Below, in pieces: positions 45,293 through 58,049 of a stretch of DNA of 64,000 bases; positions within the stretch are counted from its first letter, which is position 1, and each line of letters begins with the position of its first letter. Below the pieces are notes generated by a model that was not told where the DNA came from, made no database searches, and worked only from the letters and a program-made list of their open reading frames with translations. Source of the stretch: Thozetella sp. PMI_491 (lineage: Eukaryota; Ascomycota; Sordariomycetes; Chaetosphaeriales; Chaetosphaeriaceae); assembly GCA_021432635.1 (NCBI GenBank), contig MU270077.1, forward strand, positions 209,531 through 273,530, written 5' to 3'. The position numbers and the translations under genes were made by a program.

Positions 45293-47343
45293 GATGGCAA
45301 AGAGAGGCGAGGGAATTGACGGGCTCGGCGAGCGTGTTGGCGCCTAGAGGAGATGCTTCTGCTGCTGCTGCTGCTTCTGCTGCTTTGGTCGAGGAGGAGA
45401 GACAAAGCTGGGCGGGTGAGGGTCAGCATTTCTTTGGGCACTTAGACACTTAGACAAGTCCCCCGAATGGGGGAGGGAACTGGGGGGTTCAAAGGTGCGT
45501 AACACGACGTCGTGCAAGCGCAAAAGGTGGGGCCCGATATTGACGAGGGGCCGTTCTCCGTACTACCCGCCCACGTCAGATTGACGAGTACCTACGGAGT
45601 AGGTTGTCGCTTCCCATGTCATGGGCGCCCCACAAAGAACCTCGCCGACACCCAAAGGAGCAAGCACGAAGCAAGTACCCGCTGGACGTTATCCCGCCCC
45701 AGATGAATACCCAAGGTACTTGGCCCTCCCCCCTCCCCCCTCCCCCCCGGTCCTGCGTCTAAGGTACCGCGCAGAACCCAAAATAACGGGATCCCACCGC
45801 TCCTGGTTTGCTCTAGAAGCTCCATCGCTTCCATTGTTTCCCGGTGTCGTCTTGTCTTTCCCCATCCCTCCACCATCCCTCCTACCCCTTCCCCCGGAAC
45901 CACGCAATGCGTTCAGATCCTCCTGATGGCTTGCGGGTGAAGGAGCTGGTCCGGACGATCGACACCGCACTATGCCGATCGTGTTGCACAGCGGACACCC
46001 GCTTTTGCTCCGGAAATCTCTGTGGTATCTCTGTAGGTGTGGGAGCAAGAAGCTATGGCCTGTCGTATCATTTTTGGCTCTTGGGACAGGGCGCGCGCCC
46101 CCACCCTGGGAGGAGGCAGAGAAGGTTACCGCACTAGAGCCTGTGCCTCGAGTCAGATGGTTCAAGACTGCGGGCTGTGGTCTGCGGGCTGCGGACTGCG
46201 GGCTGCCAGCGCACATGCAAGCCAAGTATCCAGTCGGGAGGGCTCTAGGAAGGACACTGCAGTGTCTAAGGTGAGGTGGGTATAGCTAGGTTTCGCCCTC
46301 TGCCTTCCCTTTTCCGCTCCTCAGCGCGGCCCCGTAACTTCCGCCTAGTCCGTGTGTGCGCAGCCATGTAACCCGCCTTTGGTCGACCGACGACTTCGCT
46401 GGCCAATCAAGCAGGGCGTGTTGTCTAAGTCTCACCGTAGGAGCTGCGCCGCCTGCGCCGCCCGCGCCTACCCCGGCCCATTTCGGTCGAGATCGGCAGA
46501 GCGCAAGCCATGCAACTCGGCCAAGCAATGCTCACCCATCCCTCTGATCCTTTTGGCGCCGCCCCTGCCCCAGCCCGGCCATTGATTGGCCTGTCCGCTA
46601 TGAATTGCCGGCGCATCCCGCACGCTTCTCCCTATGAGGACATCCTAGCGTAGCTTGCCGATAACAGGGAGTGGGCGACCTGAGGACAGGTACCACAGTA
46701 CAGACCGCTAGGCTAAGTCCTGGAACCCCTCTTGCCCCTCCCCAGAGCCAGCCTTACGAATTACCCAATTCTTCTAGCCCCTGGCGTGGCGGGGAAGCGG
46801 AAAATGGGACATGGGAAAATGGGCCCAAAAAAAGGAAGCCCGGCACAGCTGTGCCAAAGAGAGCTGTAATCGGTACCAGTGTCAATCGATTGGATGCGTC
46901 TGTACTCCGTACGTGCCACTCACTTGACCGTTGGCCGTGCACACACATTCACCACTGAACACTGTTTGTTGGGTTGGTACCTGCGTATGTAAGGATTTTG
47001 CCAGCCAGCCAATACGTGGAACTTTTGTTATTTTTCATTTCCAATCAGTCTCTTGGCTTTTCGCTTTTGTTTGTGTTGGCAGCCGTCTCTTTTGGCCCCC
47101 AATCAGCCTACGCAGACCGTGGTGAAAGCTGAACGTCTTTCCCCACACAAGCTTGTTTCGCCCCACGTACCTTCCCTGACCTCAGCTTTGCGCGTGCCTG
47201 GGCGAATTCTGCCTGTTGACGTTCCTCAGGCCGTCATTGTCCCTGCATGCCTCTGGAGCTCGCGCCCTCCCCGTCGTTCTTTTCCCTCTCTTCTCCTTCT
47301 CTGCGTCGGACGCCGCCCTGACGAGACTAGCAAGCTTGCAGCT
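45293..47343. other. Divergent region, membrane protein and P450-4
   Basis: 2.05 kb between divergent start codons. It holds a CTG-type trinucleotide tract at 45359-45382 in the 5' flank of the membrane-protein gene, a CCCTCCCCCC tract near 45730, and a short imperfect tandem repeat of TGCGGGCTG near 46170-46205. No supported gene. Confidence 0.5.
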
Positions 47344-49137
47344 ATGGCGCCCGTTGTCGCCATCGTTTTTGGCGGCTTCGCCGCAGCGTACCTCTCCTTG
47401 CGATTGCTGCTCTACTGGACTCAGGACCCCAGAGAGCCGCCTGCTATCTTGACCGAGGTGCCCTTCATCGGGCCGTTGGTAGGCATTATTCGGGAAAAGT
47501 CACGCTTCCACATCCGATTGAGGTTCGTCCGCCCAGCCCGACAAGCCAGGTCATATCATCCTGCTGCAGCTCCCCTTCTCTCACCCCACCACCAGAGGGG
47601 AGGGGGGCGTCTTTTCCGCCGTTTCCGCCGTTTACTGACCCGCAGCATATGCAGAGATCAATATGGCTTGCCCATCTATACCCTGCGACTTCCTTTTTCT
47701 CGCATGTACATCGTCAACTCGACTGAGCTCATCCCCTTGGTACAGAAACAATGGCGCACTGTCAGCTTCGCCGCCATCGCCGCCGGTGCGGGCTCACTAG
47801 TCGGGATGAGCAAAGAGGCGGTCAAAGTCATGGGCACAGACCTACAGTCGGAGCATGGATTCAGTCCGAGCTGGCCCAAGTACATTATGCCGGCCATGGG
47901 GCCCGGTAAGGACCTGGACAACATCAACCGCGCGGCGATCCTCGTGTTTGCGGACGAGATGGAGAAGCGCAGGGCAGCGGGGAACGCCCGGATCGCCCTG
48001 GGCCATTGGTCGCGCGCGGCCATGGTGACGTCAACGACCGAAGCCGTCTGGGGACCGCAGAACCCGTACCGGGACGCTGCCGTTGCCGAGGCCTGGAGGT
48101 GAGCACCATCGAGGCGCCGTTGCGCCCCGCCCCGTGGTCGGCCACGCCACGCTTCCGCTAGCCCGTCAGCCCTACGAACCGCGCTAACTCCGGCCGCTAG
48201 GATATTCGAGGCCGGCTTCCTCACCTTATCCGTCTTCCCACTGGCTTCTCTGTTGTTCCCCAAACTAATCCGCGCGCGCGAGCTCTGCGCCGCTGCCATG
48301 GTTGACTATTTCCGAAACGGCGGGCACAAGACGGCGTCCGGGCTGGTGCGCATGCGCTACGAGCATCACAGCGGGCTCTTTGGCCTCAGCGACCCCGACG
48401 TTGCACGGGGCGAGCTTGGGAACACGTTTGCCGTACTGGGCAACTCGGCGCCCTGCGCGTTCTGGGTGCTTTTCCACATCTTCTCGGATGAGCAGGTGCT
48501 CGCCGATGTCCGCCGCGAAGTCTCAGCTCTGGTACAAGACGAGGCGGAGGCAGGAGTCAACTCGGTCGACTTGGGCAAAATCCGGACCGCCTGTCCCGTG
48601 TTGTTGAGCACTTTCCAGGAGACGTTGCGTTACCGTGCCGTCAACCCGGGGGTGCGCGTGCTTCTCGAGGACGTGCACCTCGACGGCGGCATTCTTCTCA
48701 AGAAGGGTAACATGCTCATGATCCCTGCCCCGGTTCAGCACACAAGCGTGGCGGCGTGGGGCGAGAACGCTGCCGAGTTTGACTACCTTCGCTTCGCCCG
48801 GAAGCCGGGCCCGGGCCACAAAAAGCCGAATCGGGTCGCATTCCGCGCCTTCGGCGGAGGCCACGTACTCTGCCCTGGCCGGCACTTTGCCTGCACCGAG
48901 ATCATGGCGCTTGCGGCGCTGCTGGTGCTCCAGTTTGACATGGTGCCCGTCGCCGGCAAGTGGATCGAGCCGACGTGGAACAACTCGCCGGTCCAGGCCG
49001 GCTTTCCCATCCCCGACGAGGACATCGAGGTCGAGCTTCGGCCTAGAGATCCTAGCAAGAAGTGGAACGTAACATTCTCGGGGTCAGACGAGGCTATCGG
49101 GATCGTGTCCGAGGATATGAAACCCGGAGAAGAATAA
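47344..49137 (+). CDS. Cytochrome P450 monooxygenase, CYP7/8-like fungal type (P450-4)
   Basis: Membrane-anchored P450. Exons 47344-47522, 47655-48098 and 48201-49137 join in frame to 519 aa. An N-terminal helix (VVAIVFGGFAAAYLSLRLLL) is followed by PREPPAILTEVPFIGPLVG. Intron 1 (132 nt) separates RLR from DQYGLPIYTLRLP. The distal region reads GNTFAVLGNSAPCAFWVLF, with no classic AGxxT Thr pair; this occurs in CYP7/8 and related isomerase- or hydroxylase-type P450s. The ExxR is QETLR, and the haem loop is FGGGHVLCPGRHFACTE. P450-5 downstream is a same-strand homologue with the same first-exon length (179 nt) and phase, indicating duplication. Confidence 0.92.
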
Positions 49138-51890
49138 TTTTACCGAACAGCTGGAGCGGGTTGCGGCCCTCACGCCGACGGTCTTGTAATTTGCGGCTAG
49201 ACGAGCCGCATTGGCTCATCGTCGAACGTTGACAGTATTTTCACGGCTTAAACGGAACAAGACAGGCAGTGCCTTGTGCAGCGGTCATGCTTGCAATTTC
49301 CATGGTGCTGGTTAGTAATAATAGCTCTCTGTCTCCGGAATACTACATAGGCGCCTATGCTAGCGCGCGCTTCTAAACGAATGGCCTGCCAGTCGCCATA
49401 TACTCGAGACAAGCCATGGCTTACGTAGCATCCGCGTCGGACGAAGGCTGCCTAGAGAGAGAGCGAGATAGAGAGTCATGGAGCAAGCCTGGCACGGGCC
49501 AGATACAAATTCTTGCGCAGCTCCGGGCTTGGTGCCGTGGGCCGAATTTAGTACATTCAGTGGGCAGGCGCCCCCACAATGCCTCGTCCGATGCGCTCGA
49601 TGAATGGGGTATTCGGAGCGACGCTAGCCTAGCTGCTTGAGGGATCCTCCCTGCGGAGGGGCGAGCAAAGCTATCTTAGCCCTCCTTTCTTGAGGGCTTG
49701 CCCGTTGTCTGGCAGGCGCTGTTTCGCGCCCTCGCCCTGTTTAGCATGTGCCTGGAGCAAGTAGGCCAATCTTCAGCCGAGCAACCCAATTAGATTTCGC
49801 AAGTTGCCTGATAAGATACAGCGAATCCTACGGCAGATGCCAGTCCGTCGTTTTGATATCCACGTCGGGTGTGATAAACGAAGTTGGGAGGTGGCGGGTT
49901 GCTGCGGCTCCTGCCAGGGGGGCTGCAAAGAAGCGATTGTCTTTGCTTGGATACGACGCTGGTCCAGATAGCACACGAACCGCGCATGACAGCACATGGG
50001 TGATATGCATACCCCTCCTACTTGCATGGGGGGAGGGGGTCTGAAGAGATGATCTGCCCCACATATTGGTCAACATTGAGGAGTGAGCAGTATGGTGGTG
50101 CCGAAGCACCACCCGGCCTGGTCAATTACGTTCTCCCGAGAATGAGGTCAGCGTATGGTAGCACCGACCAGACTTTTAAGAGAACACGGCCAACTCATCA
50201 CGTGAAGCTCAGCCCCCAGAGCCCCCAGCACGCTCTCGCGTCTCTCGGCTGCACCCCGCCGGCACTCGTTGCACAGCGCTACCCGCGGTATGGCTAGCTT
50301 CCTCTACTACGTAACGATCCTGACCGGGGAAAGGCCGTGACGGAAGAAGTTGGGGCGGCGGCGATCCGTGATTCTAGGCGCTGTAGGTGCACGGGGCACT
50401 GCAATACAAGCAAGACAGGGAAGTGAAGGGGGATTTGGGGGCAAACCCGACCCAAGGGAGGGGTGCCCCCCCAGTGGTACAGTGCCGAGATGCGCTTGCG
50501 GGAAACGGCGCCAAGTAGGAAATACAGGCAGCACATAAGGTCCTCGCATGAGTTGGGTGCGCTAGCGATGTCGAGAATCAGAAGAGAGCGAGAGGTGGCT
50601 AAAATTAGGGAGACGCCCCCCTTTTCGATTCCAACCCGCGCAGCACAGACGTGAAGGCGCCCTGAGAAGAAACCAAATGCCCTGGCGCTTCCCGTGCGCC
50701 AACCTATCTGCCTTTGGAGCATCACCCCCCTCCCCCCGCGGCTCAGCACATCTGTAGACACGGACGGCGGCAGGCATATCCCTGCGGATCGCCCTCCTGC
50801 CCGTTCCTGGACCCTCTTGGGCGGGGGCTTGGTTATGACACTGTCTCGAGCCCGATTGCGCCGCGCCTGCCCGTCGGCGTCGCTCGAAATAGGCCCAATC
50901 GCGAATCTCAGTGGCGGCGGGCGGGCGGGAGTGCGTCGGAGTGGACTCGGTGGAACCAATGTGGACAGGAAGCTTCCAAAGAAGAAAGGAGAACAGCCCT
51001 TTCAGGCGCAATCGGCCCGTGCGTATTACATAGCTACGTAGGGCTGGAGGCGGCCGAGGTGACGCTCCACGGAACTGTGTGCTCCCTACACACACCCCCT
51101 CCCCCGGCCCACCTACCGCCATGAGTCCGTAATGACCTAAGCACAGCCTAAGCCTCCCTGAGCAGTACACGTAACTCTAGGGCCTAGGGACGACCGCCGT
51201 GCCCAATGGCAGAGGCCACTGGGTGCAGCTGGAAGGAACCAGGATCTCCATCCCTACGTCTCACAGGCCGGTTTCGACTAATTATGTGGTTTGTACTTCT
51301 CCTGTGCGGATGCGCCGGGACACCGTTGTTACTCGCGGCCGGGTCGGGGGCCAATCGCTATCCCCACACGACCGAGCGACGACCCAGAGTTGCTCCGTGG
51401 CAGGTGGGCGTGCAGGCTCCAGGGTGCCGCCGTTCGTGGGCGACGCTACGCAGCAAGTGGTATCATGGTGGTATGAAGTTGTATGAAGTGATATGAAGTG
51501 GCATGAAGGATGTGCCTCCCGCCCGGTCGTCGGATCTCGAGGTGACCTGTGCGGCTTGCAGTGCCTCCCCCGTACTTTTCCTTCGGACTCACGGCCCATC
51601 GCCTCGGTCCCGTTCCGCACATGAAGCCTGCGCTGCACATGCTCCTTCCGCTCCAGGCCTGATCCCCCGCACCGTATCCGACGCCCGGCCATTTGGGATC
51701 GCCTTTTCGGGCCTTGGCTTGGCGCACCGCCGCGATCAGCGACACTAGCCGCGGCGGCTACGGCGATATCGACAACAGCCTTGTCTTTGTTTCTTGCTTT
51801 TGCTTGCTCGCTACCGGCATCTTTCCCCGCGCGGCTTTATCGACCCTGTCCACTACGATCTTCTCCAACTTTGCCTCTCCTTCCGCCGAG
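49138..51890. other. Long gap between tandem P450-4 and P450-5
   Basis: 2.75 kb with only short overlapping frames on both strands and no family-like peptide. Contains the promoter of P450-5. No repeat family was identified. Confidence 0.4.
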
Positions 51891-53574
51891 ATGGCGTATC
51901 TAGTCTTGTATGTCATAGGCGCCGCGGTGTTAGCGCTCTGTCTCCTCGGCCGCTATCTCACCTTGCCTCACGATGCCCGAGAGCCGCCGCTGGTCGCGCC
52001 GAGCATCCCGTTCGTCGGGCACATCTACGGCATGCTGAACCATGGCTCGGGCTATTACTCAATGATTGCGTGCGTCGGCCCTCCCGCCAAATTCTGCTGT
52101 CGCTGTGCCCCGTGCTGACTCCCTAGGCGTACGGCAGGAAGGAATGCAAACAGCCCATCTTCACGCTGGGCCTCCCCCGGGCCAAGATGTACATTGTCGC
52201 ATCGCCGAACCTGGTGTCAGCCTGCGACCGGCGGTCTAAGATCGTGTCGTTTGCTCCGTACGTTGTAGACTTTGCCAAGCGCGTCCTTGTGGCAAGCCAG
52301 CCCAGCATAGACCTCCTCTCTGAGGACCTTCTTGAGGAGAATGGGCCAGTGACCCTCCGCCCCTCGACCATGAAGGCGATGCACCAGTCTCTCATGCCGG
52401 GCGAGAGTCTGGACGAGACGACGGCGGCCGTGCTCAAACACATGTTGGCCTTTCTCGACTCGGCAGGCGAGCTGAATGACCCGAAGGGCGTTCCTTTGTT
52501 CCAGTTTGTTCGCCAGCTCGTCACCATAGGGAGCACCAATGCCATCTATGGGCCCGAGAAGAACCCCTTTCGGGATCTTGAAGTGCTCGAGGGCTTTTGG
52601 TACGTCGTCTCTGTCTGCCTCATCGACCTGGAGTATGAGTGGCCACTGACAATCCGCACAATAGGGCAGTGGATAGAGACTTTGCCCTGCTGGGCCTTAT
52701 GGTGCTACCAGAGCTTATCGCACCCAAGGGCAGTCGCGGGAGGGAACGATTCTTCCGCGCCTTTCGTGAGTACTACGCCGCAGGCGGGCTTGAGACGGCC
52801 TCACGGCTCATAAAGGCGCGCCATGCCGTCAACACCAAGCACGGCGTGTCTGATCAGGATATCGCGCAGTTTGACCTGGGCGTCTGCACGGCCCTTCTCG
52901 TCAACACGGTGCCTGCCATCTGCTGGACGCTGTGCCATGTCTTCTCCCACCCGACACTCCTGGCCGAGCTGCGTCAGGGTGTTGAATCCATCGTCCTCCA
53001 ACAGGCCAAGCCTGGTGTCCCGGCCACGGTGAACATCTCCAAGATCGCCCAGAGTTTTCCGCTGCTAGAGTCGGTCGTTAAGGAGGTTCTCCGCGTGCAG
53101 AGCAATAACGCATCCGCCCGCCTGTTGCTCAAGGACACCCTGATCGACGACGGGAATGGTGCCACCTACTTGCTCAAGAAGGATTCCTTTCTCCTCATGC
53201 CGTCTGCGCCCGTGCATAACAGCGAGGAGGCGTGGGGGCCCACCGCGAAGAGCTTCAATCCGGAGCGCTTTCTTGGGAAGCAGAAAGCGTCATCATCTAT
53301 CTGGCGCACCTTTGGCGGCGGCAATGCGCTATGCCCCGGAAGGCATTTTGCGGTCCACGAGATTGTCAGCGTGCTGGTGGTGGCCTTGTTGCGATACGAC
53401 GTTGAGCCTACGGAGGGCGTCTGGACGTTGCCCAAGACCCGGAACCACATCTCGACAAGCATTCTGACCCCAGTGAAGGACATCTGGGTGAGGATACGGC
53501 CGAGGGAGGAAACAAGGGAGATCGACTGGAGATTTGTATGGGAGCCTGAACAAAAGGTCCCAGACGTGCCTTGA
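51891..53574 (+). CDS. Cytochrome P450 monooxygenase, CYP7/8-like fungal type (P450-5)
   Basis: Homologue of P450-4. Exons 51891-52073 (or 52069), 52127-52599 and 52665-53574 give about 521 aa. An N-terminal helix (VLYVIGAAVLALCLLG) is followed by REPPLVAPSIPFVGHIYG. After intron 1 comes AYGRKECKQPIFTLGLPRAKMYIV. The ExxR is KEVLR, and the haem loop is FGGGNALCPGRHFAVHE. The intron-1 donor is ambiguous: GTGCGT at 52070 would match the 179-nt first exon of P450-4 but shifts frame against the next acceptor, while GTCGGC at 52074 keeps frame with a weaker donor. Intron 2 acceptor ACAATAG at 52664 is chosen because nearer sites create a stop. If the ancestral donor is used, the gene would be frame-broken. 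Confidence 0.85.
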
Positions 53575-54780
53575 TGAATGAGATATGACATGTACTGTAC
53601 CGCATAATGCTACCTAATCGCCGTGGTCACTGGTCGGAAACTTGGTTCCAGCATTCTGAGCCCACCTTTCGAAGACTGGCGGCGTAGTTTATTGAAGTGA
53701 TCTGTGAGGGGAACGGCGAGGAATCCTGCCAGCTTGCGGCACTTCTATCTAACTACGGTTATGAGGCACCACCCCGGGATCCTCTCCGCTGTCGTATTAA
53801 AACGCTGCGGGGCGATTTAACATCCAGCGCAGGCCGGCACCGGCAATGAGGCACGAGCGGAGTAGCTACGGCGATGGGTAAATATAGAACACCCCCTGAA
53901 CCCTCCGCCCGCCTTCGCGATCATACTAGGAAATGCACAAGGCTCAGTTTCTCCCCCCTCAGCGATGACTCATGCCTTAGCCTCTGATAAAATCTCCCAT
54001 GCATTTCTGAGGTGGTAACGCGGTAGCGTAGAGACGCACCGGATATAGTCTTGATCAAGTAAGGCTGACTCGTCGGGACGCACGGGGCGTGATGGGTGTA
54101 GGACATCCAAATAGGCCCTTTGGCCCTCAAAAGGAGGAGACAGCAGCGGATGTTCTCACTACCGGTAGTGGAATTTGCAAATAGCACTGGCCGTAGCAGT
54201 ATACCTGAGGCCGGCTGGAAGATAGGCACCGGTTGTTCCGCCAATCGTGACCTGGGCAAGCGGTTGGACCGGTCTCGAACCACTGAAACCCTGGGCGGTA
54301 GGGCGCAGCATACACCAACGAGCACCGGCATCGACCCAGGCATCGTCATCCGCAGTGGATGGCGCTAAAACTATTCGCGAACATGGTACCACGGAAAGTG
54401 CTGGAGGTTAGAAGAGCACCCTACCGTAGTTGGCTTTGCTGGGAAGCTGCTGCTGTCGCGTTAAATGCGCGGTTGGTGTCCAATTTGAAGCGGAATGGCA
54501 TGAGAAGCCTCCTCAGCATAGGCCGAACAGATTACTTGGATGCCTACGCGTGGAGAAGATATACGTCGTCTTACACAGTTCCGCACTCCTGAGAGACAGA
54601 GTAGGAAATGAATTAGTGTATAGAAACCTTGTGGGTTGTAGACACACGCCCGAGTAGTGGAGCTGTTTCGATTGGTATCGAAAGTTGCGACCTCTGAGTG
54701 ATCGCTATAGATAGTAAGGCTATCCCACAAGCCTGGGTGGCTGCCTTGTGGAGGAATGGCTATCGTCCTGGAGAGCGTTC
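53575..54780. other. Intergenic between convergent P450 genes
   Basis: 1.2 kb between the P450-5 and P450-6 3' ends. Short frames only; nothing recognised. Confidence 0.4.
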
Positions 54781-56725
54781 CTAACTACTGCTCATCCTTG
54801 ACCTCGACTTAAAGCGATATATCATGCCCTCCTGTCTTGCAAACCAGTACGTATACACCTTCCATTTAGGATCCTTGGACGCCCACTCAAGATCAAAGTG
54901 GCGCAGAACCAACGGGACCAGTTTCCCCATTTCCATGATCGAGATGTTCTTCCCAACACAAGTTCGAGAACCGTACCCAAACTACAGTGCACAAGTCAGC
55001 AACCGGATCTCTCGCGTGGATTGGTATTGTTGGAGAAATACATACAGTCAACAGGTGACGATCCATATTCTTGACGTATGCCTCATCTGTTCCGAGCCAG
55101 CGCTCTGGTTTGAACTCGGCTGCATCCTCTCCGAATATTGATCGGTCGCGGTGTATCACAGAAGGGTTTATTCCTACGATGGTTCCTTCATTTAGATGAA
55201 CTCCGCAGAATGCAGCGCCGCCGGGTGGCACAATCCGCTCTAACGGGTAGGATACCCCAGGGTGGCATCGCATCGCCTCCTTCATCACGGCTTGCCTATG
55301 CAGAGCGAGTTCAGCAACGTCAGCCTTGCTAGGGCGCTAGGTGGTTTCTTACAAGTAAGGCAGTTGCAGGCATTCTGCATACGTGATATTATTGGAGAGT
55401 TTTCCATCTCGGTCGGCTTGATCGATTTCCGCCTGAAGCTTCTTGTAGCAATCGGGGTGCCGCACTAGATAGTAGAAGACTGCTCTCAATGATATGGCTG
55501 TTGTGTCACTACCAGCAAGTCTGGACCAGGCAAGTTAGTAAAATTAGGACACGGAAGAGGCTAGAAACGAGGCGGAGGCTGCAGTGTTGCGAAATACGCA
55601 CAGGTTATTTGCGAGATGATTGACCAAATCTCGATCTGACATACGTTTCCCTGCAGCATTTTCCTGCCTCAGCCAGCCCATGAAATCTGGACGGTCTTGC
55701 TGAGGAGGCTCGCGGTCGTACTCTGCGATACATTCTTCTGTAAACTGCAACATACTTAGTCTCACATGCGGGGTTATCGCGGCAAATCCAGAACCACATA
55801 CCTTGACCACTGTCCGAAGCGGATCAGGAACTTCCCCAAACGGTTGCTTTTCCATTAACGTCCGTACCCAGGAGTTCCCCATGAGCCAAGGGTGGATGCT
55901 GGGGACCTGGCTAATAGAAGAGCCTATCATAAGAGCATCACTGATGTCGTTGATCATGTTCCCGATATCCCGACGCTGCTCCATGAAGCCGAATCTGCGA
56001 TGGAAGGTGATGGCGGCAATCACATCAAACGCATACCATTGAAGCCAGGTGCCGAGGTCGACTTCCTGCCCCTCCAAGTCTCGCATCGCGCTAATGAAGA
56101 TGTCGGCGCAGTCGTCGGCGAACGGCTCCATGGCTTTGATGGAGGACATGGAGAACTTCTGGGCGACCGGCCGGCGCAAGGCCTGGTGAGCGGCTGGGTC
56201 TCGGACGGAAAACATGCTGGGAAGCGGAGACCCCTTATACAGCATGTCGAAGACGGTGTAGAAGGCAGACTGGGGAGAAAGAATGAGATCAACATAGATA
56301 CGCCCCTTTTACCGGCTGCCAGCTTCAAGGGTGCGTCTCAGCAACATTCAATGCTTCTTTCTCACCTTATAGAACTTGGTGCCGATGCCATAGATGGCCG
56401 GGATAGCATGGGGATCCGCAATTGAGACGACATTCGGAGCGGTCCGAACTATTGCTCCATACTCTCGGTGCAAGTTGTAGTACACTTCCTGCGCTCCGCC
56501 GTTGCGCAAGACCCATGGCCGGTACCACACGGTCAGCCTGCCCCACAGAGGCCCGGGTACAGATTTCAGGTCGGACCGGTAGACCTGCCGAAGTATCTGA
56601 ATAGGTAGCCAGGTGAAAGCCAAAGTCAGTAAAGCATGAAGAACTACTCGAAGTGACAATAACGAGTGCACATTGTGTCCATGCAGGAAGTGCTCGAGGG
56701 GGGTCGCCGTCGCGTTGAGAGCCAT
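54781..56725 (-). CDS. Cytochrome P450 monooxygenase, pisatin-demethylase-like (P450-6)
   Basis: Membrane-anchored P450. Six exons (56366-56725, 55802-56269, 55602-55744, 55353-55520, 55046-55295, 54781-54981) join in frame to 529 aa; all introns are GT-AG and 57-96 nt. The N-terminal helix is followed by SVPGPLWGRLTVWYRPWVL, and FSVRDPAAHQALRRPVAQKFSMS is characteristic of the fungal pisatin-demethylase/CYP58-like group. The I-helix is LLAGSDTTAISLRAVFYYL, the ExxR is KEAMR, PERW is present as FKPERWLG, and the haem loop, created by the last splice, is FGYGSRTCVGKNIS. The chosen start is the Met of MALNATATP; a longer leader is possible. The substrate is unknown; such enzymes often oxidise phenolic or terpenoid compounds. 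Confidence 0.93.
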
Positions 56726-58049
56726 CGTTAGGACAGGGCGGTGTCTGAAGATGATGAAGCTTTTAACCTGAGAAGGCAAACGGCGGTCACCAAATACTTA
56801 TAGACTGGCTTTTTGGAATATTAAATGCCGTAGATCTGGTTCACTCGCGATCATGATTGCCGAATCGTGATACCTGGATCGATACACTTAAGGCATGCCT
56901 GACGAGTTGGGAATCTCAACCCCACTCGCCATAAGCCCCGCCGCGTTGTTCCCGCAAATTATTCTCCCCACATGCAGGTAGCAAGACAAACTGGGAGTAT
57001 ACATGACTTGCTCAGCGCCAGTGCTCAACTAAAAACTATACTGCTGCGTAAGTGCATGCAATGCCCCTTAACCCTTGAGTACATGTATTTCCAGGAATTT
57101 ATGAAAGAGGCTACAAAGTTGCCGAGCTCCCTGGATCTCATTCGACGGCCATCCCTAATCGATGCCGAATTGGGCTATCACACAACACTTAGACTCAACG
57201 GACCCAAGACACAAGAAGAGGGAACCGCCGCTTGACGAAGAACCAGATACGGAAGGGGTCGAAAGGGTTGAAGAGGTTGGAAATATTAGTCGTATCATCA
57301 AATGCAAAGAATAAGAGTAGCGTGCCGAAGTCGACGGCGCCGCCACGGAGCTGCGCATGTGTTCTTCAGCAACTGTGAGGCACTGACTTTGGACGAGCAT
57401 AGAGCGGCAAGGCTACTCTGGCTCTATCTCTTTTCTAGAGTACGGAGACTCGAGGAATTGCGGCTGTCTGTTCCGTGGATTGACCTCCTAAGTCCTAACA
57501 CAGGCTGGTGCCTGCCCCAGACAACCTCGCCGTGACCATACATAGTTAAACGAGATATGCCCAGACTTCGGCTGTGACCTGATCATTGCCTCCTTCCTTT
57601 TTCACGTTCTGCGCCACGCTCCTCGTTTGGGCTCACCATTCAGTTTGGCCCGAAAACTAACGTACGTGAACGCATCCCTTCTGAGTTGTGCGGCTACAAA
57701 CGTGAGTTGCGCTCGGCGAATCGCGATTGTGATCGTTGCCAAGTAAACTCGGCGTCAATAGTATCATGTACGTAAGCCTGCGATCGCAACCTTGGGTTGT
57801 ATCCATAAGGCCCTTTCTTGGACCCCAATTCCCCAACGTCTTCATGCTCTATGGCTGGTTGCGTGATCGAACAGAAATGCCTGAGCTGGTATTAGGATAT
57901 GGATACACGTCTTGATGGCGCAAAGTACAAGTAGGACCGGAATATCTCACAGCTGGGACCCGTAGCGCAGCTACTCAGCTCTATGTAAGCCATCATTTTC
58001 CAACAACAACTAAGGCATTTCCTTCCAATTTTATCCTAGTCTATCTAAG
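56726..58049. other. Divergent region, P450-6 and serine protease
   Basis: 1.3 kb between divergent starts. Several short frames exist but none has a recognisable domain. Confidence 0.4.

Noticed and set aside
44423-45319. 298-codon frame on the plus strand opposite the membrane-protein gene
   Set aside because: It is antisense to a well-supported multi-helix gene; its acidic repetitive composition is the shadow of hydrophobic codons.
46165-46205. Tandem TGCGGGCTG-like units as a possible array
   Set aside because: Only about three imperfect units with no spacers; not CRISPR and too short to call a minisatellite.
50562-51170. 202-codon minus-strand frame between P450-4 and P450-5
   Set aside because: It is Arg/Gly/Pro-rich with no domain, and overlaps other equally long frames in GC-rich DNA.
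52671-52684. GTGGATAGAGAC in P450-5 as a third introner-like 3' end
   Set aside because: No further similarity to the two copies upstream of it; it codes for AVDRDF in the P450.
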